DNA of 64,000 nt from Verrucomicrobiota bacterium (lineage in GTDB: Bacteria > Verrucomicrobiota > Verrucomicrobiia > Verrucomicrobiales > Akkermansiaceae), in contig JAFLEH010000005.1 of NCBI GenBank assembly GCA_017301995.1, forward strand, positions 214,189 through 278,188, in the 5' to 3' direction. Under the pieces are notes generated by a model. It was not told where the DNA came from, made no database searches, and was given only the letters and a program-made list of their open reading frames with translations. The translations under genes were made by a program, and so were the position numbers. Every line of letters starts with the position of its first letter. The first letter of the stretch is position 1. Shown here piece after piece: positions 48,914 to 53,789 of this stretch.

Positions 48914-49042
48914 GGTCCCCCACCCTGCGGCCTGCCACATCTCCCGTCGTCGTACCGATCTGATGGTTGATTGCTACGGATCCCCGGAAGCCACCTCCGA
49001 TCCGCCGGTTTCGCCCAATGCCTTCGGATTGCGCCCAGCCGC

Positions 49043-49627
49043 TCACCGTTTGAGGAAGTGCCGCCAGTCGCGGATGTCGTGCGGATTGCGGATGAGGACG
49101 GTCGCGGGCAACGCACGCGGTACCAACGGGTGTTTGACCAACCGCAGACCCACCTCGTGCGGCAGGCGGTCACCTTTGCGGGAGTTCACTTCACGGTGCG
49201 ATAGCACGCAGTTCTCCCAACTGGAATCCCCTCCCCGCGAACGCGGCACGATGTGGTCGATGTTGCCTTCACCCGGCGCGAGCTTGCGGCCGGTGTATTG
49301 GCAGATCCCACCATCGCGTTCCCAAATCCCCCGGCTGCCGAAGCGTGGGCGACACAGCGGGACTTTCGCATAGTTGGCCGCGACGATGACGGTTGGCACC
49401 CGCACCGGACCGCGCGGCGTGTTGACTTGGTTGTCGTCCTCGCGCACGGGCAGCGTGAGCCAGTCCTCCCAGCTAACAGGAATGATGTGGTCATCGCCCT
49501 GCACGTCGAGACCGGTCGCGCTGCCGGACGCCATCATGCAAAACGCCTCGGCCGGCGTCTTGACATGGATCGCCTGCCAGTTGCGGTTCAACACGAGCAC
49601 TGTGGATAGGTGAAGGAGGTGTTTCAT
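49043..49627 (-). CDS. HNH endonuclease-domain protein
   Basis: 194 residues from ATG 49627. The N-terminal 60 residues (TVLVLNRNWQAIHVKTPAEA) and the HNH domain CQYTGRKLAPGEGNIDHIVP ... GGDSSWENCVLSHREVNSRK match a widespread group of stand-alone HNH proteins; metal and active-site residues (Asp-His in NIDHIVP, Asn in WENCVLSH, His) are present, though only one classic zinc CxxC half is visible. A longer start (49777) is possible but lies in non-conserved sequence. It borders the tRNA array by 163 bases and is the last chromosomal-looking gene on this side; role unknown (DNA repair, defence or mobile origin). Confidence 0.85.
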   Translation of the reverse strand: MKHLLHLSTVLVLNRNWQAIHVKTPAEAFCMMASGSATGLDVQGDDHIIPVSWEDWLTLPVREDDNQVNTPRGPVRVPTVIVAANYAKVPLCRPRFGSRGIWERDGGICQYTGRKLAPGEGNIDHIVPRSRGGDSSWENCVLSHREVNSRKGDRLPHEVGLRLVKHPLVPRALPATVLIRNPHDIRDWRHFLKR

Positions 49628-49790
49628 GGGGATGGACGGATAGGTTATGGAGCTTTCATCACTGAGAGTGGCTGAAATGAAACCGGAGCCTCCGGAATGA
49701 CCAAATGGCGGTGTTTGTTTTCGATGGATGATCGGCGCGAGTGGTGGCCTGTTGTTTGTTGGCTGGCGCGGCCTCATTGCCGGCGGAAGG

Positions 49791-49865
49791 TGGTGAACCC
49801 GCAGGGATGTGCGCCCTGCTCGTCCGGTTAAAAGCCGGATGCTTCGCTCTCAAAGCTTCGGGTCC
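49791..49865 (-). tRNA. tRNA-Lys (TTT)
   Basis: Acceptor GGACCCG/CGGGTTC, anticodon stem TCCGG/CCGGA with loop CTTTTAA (TTT), discriminator A and encoded CCA. T-stem CAGGG/CCCTG holds the aberrant loop CGCACAT (C54, G55, C56, C58). The D-loop has AG where GG is expected. Confidence 0.85.
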
Positions 49866-49873
49866 ATGGAAGA

Positions 49874-49948
49874 TGGGGTGACCAACGGGATTCGCACCCG
49901 CACAACGGCCGTCACAGGGCCGGATGCTGCTGTTACATCATGGTCACC
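49874..49948 (-). tRNA. tRNA-His (GTG)
   Basis: Acceptor GTGACCA/TGGTCAC with the extra G at -1 and discriminator C expected for His; anticodon stem CGGCC/GGCCG, loop CTGTGAC (GTG); T-loop TGCGAAT (G55); D-loop CAGC; CCA encoded. Confidence 0.9.
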
Positions 49949-49959
49949 ATTCCTAATGG

Positions 49960-50034
49960 TGGCGCTTCATGCCGGTGCCGCCCCGGCTGCCGCGGCTCGA
50001 CAGGCCGCTGTGTTAGCTGATACACCAATGGAGC
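49960..50034 (-). tRNA. tRNA-Asp (GTC)
   Basis: Acceptor GCTCCAT/ATGAAGC (one C-A mismatch at 4-69), D-arm GTGT/ACAC with CAGC in the loop, anticodon stem GCGGC/GCCGC, loop CTGTCGA (GTC), T-loop GGCGGCA, discriminator G, CCA encoded. Close sister of the Glu gene at 50745. Confidence 0.85.
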
Positions 50035-50042
50035 TTGGTAGG

Positions 50043-50120
50043 TGGTGGTCGCGGCGGGAGTTGAACCCGCACTCGCGGCGTTCTCGACGCCGTGCCTCTG
50101 CCAGGTTGGGCTACGCGACC
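50043..50120 (-). tRNA. tRNA with Leu anticodon GAG, class I fold
   Basis: Acceptor GGTCGCG/CGCGACC, discriminator A, CCA encoded; anticodon stem CGGCG/CGCCG with loop TCGAGAA (GAG, but C at 33); five-base variable loop CGAGT instead of the long arm of bacterial Leu tRNAs; T-loop TTCAACT and D-loop TGGC are of the canonical kind. Amino-acid identity is uncertain. Confidence 0.75.
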
Positions 50121-50132
50121 CTGGATTGAAAA

Positions 50133-50225
50133 TGGCGGAACGCGGAGGACATGCTCCCCATCCCGATCTGAGCGGGACGTATTCACTTCCGATGAAACCC
50201 GGCGCGCTGGTCCGGTTCACGTTCC
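50133..50225 (-). tRNA. tRNA-Ser (GGA)
   Basis: Class II, 93 bases with CCA. Acceptor GGAACGT/GCGTTCC, discriminator G as in Ser; D-arm CCGG/CCGG with CAGC; anticodon loop TCGGAAG (GGA, C at 33); long variable arm TCCCG-CTCAGAT-CGGGA; weak T-stem with loop AGCATGT (A54, G55, C56, T58). Confidence 0.75.
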
Positions 50226-50226
50226 T

Positions 50227-50303
50227 TGGTGCCCACGGCGGGACTTGCACCCGCACTGGCCGGTGTTTGAAGCCGGTGCCTCTGCTGATTGGGCTACGCG
50301 GGC
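50227..50303 (-). tRNA. tRNA with Leu anticodon CAA, class I fold
   Basis: Acceptor GCCCGCG/CGTGGGC, discriminator A, CCA encoded; anticodon stem of four pairs plus a C-A next to the loop TTCAAAC (CAA); variable loop CCAGT; T-loop TGCAAGT (G55); D-loop CAGC. Only one base separates it from the Ser gene. Confidence 0.75.
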
Positions 50304-50319
50304 AAGACATCTGGACAGG

Positions 50320-50393
50320 TGCTCCCGGCCGGAGTCGAACCGGCACCGGGCCGGGTTTAAAGCGGCCGCCTCTGCCAATTGGGCAACGGGAGC
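50320..50393 (-). tRNA. tRNA with Leu anticodon TAA, class I fold
   Basis: Acceptor GCTCCCG/CGGGAGC, discriminator A followed by CCT (no CCA); anticodon loop TTTAAAC (TAA) on a stem with a C-C mismatch at its top; variable loop CCGGT; canonical T-loop TTCGACT with GG in the D-loop. Confidence 0.75.
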
Positions 50394-50405
50394 GATCATG
50401 AGAAG

Positions 50406-50479
50406 TCCCGGCGGCAGGACTCGCACCCGCACTGGCTCCGGTCTGAGCGGAGTGCCTCTGCTAATTGGGCTACGCCGGG
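50406..50479 (-). tRNA. tRNA with Leu anticodon CAG, class I fold
   Basis: Acceptor CCCGGCG/CGCCGGG, discriminator A, CTT follows; anticodon stem CTCCG/CGGAG, loop CTCAGAC (CAG); variable loop CCAGT; T-loop TGCGAGT (G55); D-loop TAGC. Shares its D-arm (AGCCCAA ... GCAGAGGCA) with the other three Leu-anticodon genes. Confidence 0.78.
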
Positions 50480-50485
50480 AAAAAA

Positions 50486-50561
50486 TGGCGGCCCCGGACG
50501 GACTTGCACCGCCAACCTTCCGAGTCAAAGTCGGACGCTCTGCTGATTGAGCTACGGGGCT
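50486..50561 (-). tRNA. tRNA-Gln (TTG)
   Basis: Anticodon stem TCCGA/TCGGA, loop CTTTGAC (TTG); acceptor AGCCCCG/CGGGGCC with an unpaired A1-C72, discriminator G and encoded CCA; T-loop TGCAAGT (G55); D-loop CAGC. An open first pair and G73 suit recognition by GlnRS. Confidence 0.85.
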
Positions 50562-50574
50562 GGATGAAACAGGG

Positions 50575-50647
50575 ACGCGCATCCCGGACTCGCACCGGGT
50601 GAACTGGTTTTGCGGACCAGCGGTTCGTCGCCTTCACCGTATGCGCG
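50575..50647 (-). tRNA. tRNA-Cys (GCA)
   Basis: Acceptor CGCGCAT/ATGCGCG with the Cys-specific discriminator T; anticodon stem CTGGT/ACCAG, loop CCGCAAA (GCA, C at 33); T-loop TGCGAGT (G55). CCC follows instead of CCA. Confidence 0.85.
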
Positions 50648-50654
50648 ATGAAAA

Positions 50655-50731
50655 TGGTGCTTCCGCGAGGACTTGCACCTCGATCCTCCGCCTTCGCAGG
50701 GCGGTGTGCAGGACTCTTACACCTCGGAAGC
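50655..50731 (-). tRNA. tRNA-Arg (GCG)
   Basis: Acceptor GCTTCCG/CGGAAGC, discriminator A, CCA encoded; anticodon stem CCGCC/GGCGG, loop CTGCGAA (GCG, rare in bacteria, which normally use ACG); T-loop TGCAAGT (G55). Confidence 0.85.
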
Positions 50732-50744
50732 TATGGAAATACAG

Positions 50745-50816
50745 CACTCCATGCCGGTGCCGCCCCGGCTGCTGCGGCGTGAAAGGCCGCTATGTTAGCT
50801 GATACACCAATGGAGC
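50745..50816 (-). tRNA. tRNA-Glu (TTC)
   Basis: Acceptor GCTCCAT/ATGGAGT (G-T at 1-72), D-loop CAGC, anticodon stem GCGGC/GCCGC, loop CTTTCAC (TTC), T-loop GGCGGCA, discriminator G; CTG follows, so CCA is not encoded. Nearly the same body as the Asp gene. Confidence 0.85.
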
Positions 50817-50826
50817 ATTGGGAAAA

Positions 50827-50900
50827 TGGCTCCCCGCCGTGGACTCGCACCACGACGACCCGCTTAACAGGCGGGCATGCTGCTTTGACATCAGCGGGGA
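50827..50900 (-). tRNA. tRNA-Asn (GTT)
   Basis: Acceptor TCCCCGC/GCGGGGA, anticodon stem CCCGC/GCGGG, loop CTGTTAA (GTT), T-stem CGTGG/CCACG with loop TGCGAGT (G55), discriminator G, CCA encoded. Confidence 0.88.
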
Positions 50901-50904
50901 TAGT

Positions 50905-51006
50905 TGTTGGATATTTGATATTGGTTATTGGTGGAAGATGCCAATCAACCGCACATAGAGTGCTGGATCTTGTCTTCTGTCTTCTGTCTTCAGGTCTTCT
51001 GTCTTG
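50905..51006 (-). repeat. Dispersed intergenic repeat, copy B
   Basis: Between the Asn and Pro tRNA genes the minus strand reads GACAGAAGAC units, then TGTGCGGTTGATTGGC, GCATCTTCC and CCAATAACCAATATC, the same order as copy A upstream of araD. Confidence 0.65.
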
Positions 51007-51010
51007 AGAA

Positions 51011-51085
51011 TGGTCGCGCGCCCCGGTGCTGCCCCGGGTGTCTCCTCGTCCCAAGCGAGGCGGATTGCTGTCTTCCTCGCGCGCG
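51011..51085 (-). tRNA. tRNA-Pro (TGG)
   Basis: Acceptor CGCGCGC/GCGCGCG, anticodon stem CCTCG/CGAGG, loop CTTGGGA (TGG), T-stem CCCGG/CCGGG with loop GGCAGCA (G54, G55, C56, G58), D-loop CAGC, discriminator A, CCA encoded. Confidence 0.85.
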
Positions 51086-51130
51086 AATATGCAGGAATGA
51101 CAGAAAGCGGCTCAAGAAGCGCAAATGAAA

Positions 51131-51180
51131 TGCGAATTCTTGTCTTCTGTCTTTTGTCTAACAGTCTTCTGTCTTATGAT
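51131..51180 (-). repeat. Dispersed intergenic repeat, short copy C
   Basis: Minus strand AAGACAGAAGACTGTTAGAC, then AAAAGACAGAAGAC and ATTCGCATTTC; matches only the first half of copies A and B. Lies between the Pro and Met tRNA genes. Confidence 0.5.
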
Positions 51181-51185
51181 TTGGA

Positions 51186-51258
51186 TGGCGGGGGCCGGGA
51201 TCGAACCGGCGCATGGGCGGCGTATGAGGCCGCTGCCTTTCCTCTTGGCTACCCCGCG
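51186..51258 (-). tRNA. tRNA-Met-like (CAT)
   Basis: Anticodon stem GCGGC/GCCGC, loop CTCATAC (CAT); acceptor CGCGGGG/CCCCGCC leaving C1-C72 unpaired; discriminator A, no CCA; T-loop TTCGATC and D-loop GAGG are canonical. Could be elongator, initiator-like (open first pair) or an Ile-CAT precursor; not decidable here. Confidence 0.75.
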
Positions 51259-51268
51259 GTTGAAATAA

Positions 51269-51356
51269 TGGTGGGTTGTGCCGGTAACGCTCCGGCGCCG
51301 GCCCATCGGGCGGCTGTTTTACAGACAGCTCACGGTCTTTACGTGACTAACAACCC
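51269..51356 (-). tRNA. tRNA-Tyr (GTA)
   Basis: Class II. Acceptor GGGTTGT/ACAACCC, anticodon stem GCTGT/ACAGC, loop CTGTAAA (GTA), variable arm GCCC-GAT-GGGC, T-stem GCCGG/CCGGC with loop AGCGTTA (A54, G55, C56, T58), discriminator A, CCA encoded. Confidence 0.85.
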
Positions 51357-51376
51357 TTATATATGAAAACAAACAC

Positions 51377-51476
51377 CGCTGCCAGTCCGGTGAGGAACTC
51401 GCACCCGCAGGAGATTTTCACGGCGGATCTTTCGGTGTTTCAGGCACACCTCCCCTGCTGCCATGATATCATATAT
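51377..51476 (-). other. Degenerate tRNA-like segment
   Basis: The minus strand contains a T-arm-like GCGGG-TGCGAGT-TCCTC (one mismatch) and a perfect hairpin GGTGT-GCCTGAA-ACACC, but no matching acceptor 5' half at the right distance. A separate 8-bp stem (51407-51414 with 51451-51458) encloses the hairpin. Possibly a decayed tRNA gene at the head of the array. An AT-rich palindromic stretch (ATGATATCATATATCAT) follows to the right. Confidence 0.4.
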
Positions 51477-51553
51477 CATAACATGCAAAGCCTCTGGTTT
51501 GTGATGGTTGTCCCAGGGGCGGGGAAAACGCGGACCATACAGCGCGGGTAGCC

Positions 51554-51701
51554 AGTTATCCGATGATAACTCGCTTGACAGGGGTGGCATGAGCTGCGAC
51601 CGTCATTGCGGTTGCCGGCTCACGGACGTCTCCGTCAGGGACTTTGCTGGATGGTGACCGTTTCCGCCCCGCCGCCAGTTGCCGCTGGCGGCGGGGTTTT
51701 T
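51554..51701 (+). ncRNA. Candidate structured RNA ending in a terminator
   Basis: In order on the plus strand: AGTTATC-CGAT-GATAACT (51554-51571); GAGC/GCTC closing GCGACCG-TCATTG-CGGTTGC (51591-51621); ACGGA-CGTC-TCCGT (51622-51635); and a strong terminator at 51667. No open frame of note is present. It is opposite to the tRNA array. No known RNA family is recognised and the 5' end is not defined. Confidence 0.4.
51667..51701 (+). terminator. Strong rho-independent terminator
   Basis: Stem of 12 perfect pairs, CCCCGCCGCCAG (51667-51678) and CTGGCGGCGGGG (51685-51696), loop TTGCCG, then TTTTTC. Orientation is plus, although no plus-strand gene precedes it, which is the main reason to suspect an RNA gene upstream. 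Confidence 0.8.
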
Positions 51702-51790
51702 CACGCCCACATGGGTGGATCAGATTGTCTCAGTGGTGGTATTGAGTGGGTTGTGGTTGGTTTGGTGGCCCGCAGGCCTTGTGGAATAAA

Positions 51791-51817
51791 GAAAAACCCC
51801 GCCGGCTTGGTAGCGGG
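51791..51817 (-). terminator. Weak terminator-like hairpin, minus strand
   Basis: On the minus strand CCCGC and GCGGG pair around TACCAAGCCG and are followed by GTTTTTC. It could stop transcripts arriving from the hsdR remnant. Confidence 0.4.
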
Positions 51818-52407
51818 CAGGGTGCTCGGAAAAGTCGATGTGAATCGGATTCTGAACTACCTGCCTGCCTCCTTGGTTAGATACCACGCGACAAAACCAG
51901 GTTGCGGTTTTCCGCCGTCGGAGGAAATGCCGAACAGGAACTCTCGCATGCGCAAGTTCATCCCCGAACAGGACGACCACCGGGTCGGCTGCGGTTGATT
52001 GGGGCATGGATGGTTTGAGCGCATGGTTTGTGTTGGCGGCGGAGTATTGTGATCATATAACGAATTCGTCAACAAAAATCTTCAACTTTTTTCAGATTTT
52101 TTTTCCAGCATCCAAATTCGGCTTCCGAATCCGGGATATCCTCCGCCGCCGAAGATGGTCGTGATCACGGTCAAACGTCTATCTAACATAGACGGCGGTA
52201 TCCGGCAAATCGCGGGCCGGATGCCGGATGATGCATCCGTTTTCGTGACCTCACGAAGTCGATTCCATCCGATTTCTAACTCAAAAAATTGCCATCAAAT
52301 TCCCCTTCCCTTTGCCTTGACGGATTGTTTGAAAATGGCAATCCTCAGTTGTCTTCCGGCCATCCCGGGCGACACCCAACATTCTGGGGAGGCAACACCG
52401 CCAGGAC
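51818..52407. other. Region without recognised genes between the array and the hsdR remnant
   Basis: 590 bases. Short open frames exist on both strands but none shows a motif or convincing coding pattern. A strongly AT-rich stretch lies at about 52,050-52,110 (AAAAATC and GATTTTTT pair weakly). Confidence 0.5.
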
Positions 52408-53080
52408 TCACACCACCGCCGCATACACGCTCGCCCCCTGATCCGGGTATTTCTCCAGCACATGCTGGAACAATGCCCCGCACTTTGTCTCGAATAGCTC
52501 CGTCGTGTATTTCTCCGGCAGCCCGGAATCGAGCATCTTCTCGATCTCCACCCGCACCGCCGCGCGTGTCGTGCGCTTGGTCCGCCATGCAAGCACCAGC
52601 TTTTCGGTCTTCAACTTGGCGAGCAGGTCCTTGCACACCTTCTTGATCGCCTCGGTTTCCTGCGGCGTCAGATCCGGGCCGGGCCGGGTGAGAATATCGA
52701 ACACCGCCAGTTCTTCCTCGCTCAGATTCTCGCGGAAATGCCGCTGTTCCTCCTCGTTCAGCTCCCGGGTGAAGGTCACCAGTTCCGCGAACAACTGCTC
52801 GATGCTCAAGGCCCCGCTGTTATATGCCTCGATCATCTTCTGGAAGCGATCGAGGAAATCGTAGCGGCTGGCGTTCAGGCGGATCAGATTGTCCAGCTTG
52901 CGCTCGATCAGGGCCCGCAGCTTCTGTGCCTCGATGTTCTTGTTAGGAGTCTTGGCGAATTTCTTCTCCAGCACCGCGAAGTCGATCTGGCTCAGGTCGA
53001 TCGTCTTCGCTTCCGCTCCGGGCCGCTTCAGCGCTTCGGTTACGATGGACTTGTCCAGCACCTCCGAGATCACCGACCGC
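52408..53080 (-). pseudogene. hsdR: C-terminal remnant of a type I restriction enzyme R subunit
   Basis: About 220 residues matching only the helical C-terminal region of HsdR: EVLDKSIVTEAL, IDLSQIDFAVLEKKF, EAQKLRALIERKLDNLIRLN, LNEEEQRHFRENLSEEELAVF and KYTTELFETKCGALFQHVLE. A full R subunit has about 1,000 residues with nuclease and helicase domains; these are absent. Homology begins near 53,080, exactly where plus-strand phage-like coding starts, so the gene was cut by insertion or deletion. No hsdM or hsdS is seen. The open frame continues upstream into unrelated sequence and has no good start. It can have no restriction activity. Confidence 0.82.
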
Positions 53081-53431
53081 GATACCGACGAACTGGCCGC
53101 CTCGTGGCTGGCGCAACTGGAGCGGCAGCAGCACGACCCGTTCGTCACCGATCCGCCCGAGGGGTGGCCGCACCGGGGATGGTCGAAGGCCCTGCCCAAG
53201 TTCGATTCCATTCCGGAGCGCGAGGACCGGGTGCGGGCCTATCTGGCATGGTGCCGCGACCATGTTGCCGCGCTGGAGGCCGGGTTCCCCGGCATGGTCC
53301 GGCACATTGACACGGCAGACATGAACGACCCGGCGGAAATCAACGGCCTGCTCGACTGGATCGGCATGCCCGCCGCCGGCCGCCGCCTCGAACTTCTCGG
53401 AACCCCCGTCAACACCAGCCCACCTCCATGA
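53045..53431 (+). pseudogene. 5'-truncated phage-side gene, possibly sulfotransferase-like
   Basis: The frame reads through the junction: its first residues (MDLSSTSE) come from the antisense of the hsdR remnant, the rest (DELAASWLAQLERQQHDPF ... REDRVRAYLAWCRDHVAALE ... EINGLLDWIGMPAAGRRLE) is a genuine-looking C-terminal portion of about 115 residues. Spacing of the last helices recalls the C-termini of sulfotransferase-family proteins, a weak assignment. It overlaps the next gene by ATGA, as intact phage genes do. The missing N-terminus marks the left edge of the prophage remnant. Confidence 0.5.
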
Positions 53432-53781
53432 ACCTCCGCTCCGCACTCGCCCGCATCGACGGTGCCTTCGCCGCCCGCATCCGCCGTGGTATTACCGTGG
53501 CCGGCATCACCCTGCGTGCCGCCGACTCCGACCGCACCGCCTTCACCCAACTGCTGACCATGCTCAACGAGGCCGAGCGGATGGGGATGCTTCCGGAGCA
53601 AACCGCCATCGCCGACCGGGACGGCCAGCCGCACACCCTGCCGACAGACCACGTCCGCGCCCTGCTAGTCCAATACGGCGGGATCTATCAGGCGCTCTGG
53701 CTCCAAAAGGTCGGCCTGGAGAACGCGGTGAAATCCGCCGCCGATGACACCGCCCGCGCCGCAATCGAAATCCAATTCTGA
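53428..53781 (+). CDS. Phage DUF4376-like protein
   Basis: 117 residues: RGITVAGITLRAADSDRTAF, a helix-rich middle, ADRDGQPHTLPTDHVRALLV and a C-terminal helix. The order (short beta hook, then helical hairpin with DG-x-P) resembles DUF4376, common at the distal end of phage tail modules. Overlaps the truncated gene before it (ATGA) and is followed after eight bases by a small membrane protein, typical of a tail-to-lysis transition. Confidence 0.6.
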   Translation: MNLRSALARIDGAFAARIRRGITVAGITLRAADSDRTAFTQLLTMLNEAERMGMLPEQTAIADRDGQPHTLPTDHVRALLVQYGGIYQALWLQKVGLENAVKSAADDTARAAIEIQF

Positions 53782-53789
53782 CACCCGTC

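Larger units (their letters stand above)
49791..51356 (-). other. tRNA array of 16 tRNA genes
   Basis: A single-strand run of tRNA genes read from right to left: Tyr, Met, Pro, Asn, Glu, Arg, Cys, Gln, Leu-CAG, Leu-TAA, Leu-CAA, Ser, Leu-GAG, Asp, His, Lys. Most are separated by 1-25 bases, with two gaps filled by the GACAGAAGAC repeat. Eleven encode CCA. No Gly, Ala, Val, Ile, Thr, Phe or Trp tRNA is recognised. The promoter should lie right of 51,356. The neighbouring HNH gene and the phage/hsdR remnants suggest the array belongs to an accessory region. Confidence 0.9.

Noticed and set aside
50133..50225. First reading as a second tRNA-Leu (CAG) because of the hairpin TCCCG-CTCAGAT-CGGGA
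   Set aside because: That hairpin is the long variable arm; with acceptor GGAACGT/GCGTTCC and discriminator G the gene is tRNA-Ser (GGA).
50227..50303. Possible TCA (stop-suppressing or selenocysteine) anticodon in the loop CTTCAAACA
   Set aside because: Only the register with loop TTCAAAC (CAA) gives a four-pair stem next to it; no selenocysteine-tRNA features are present.
50905..51180. GTCTTCTGTCTT repeats considered as a CRISPR array
   Set aside because: Units are short, irregular, without spacers of constant length, and recur between arabinose genes.
49809..51366. Several plus-strand open frames of 60-150 codons across the tRNA array
   Set aside because: They are antisense translations of tRNA genes; the repeated peptide patterns simply mirror T-arms and D-arms.
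51407..51458. Eight-pair stem with inner hairpin as a plus-strand mini-tRNA
   Set aside because: No D- or T-arm can be placed; the T-arm-like sequence lies on the other strand and outside the stem.
51720..52075. Minus-strand frames of 72-95 codons between the array and hsdR remnant
   Set aside because: No motif, no good start signal and overlapping candidates in different frames; not supported as genes.
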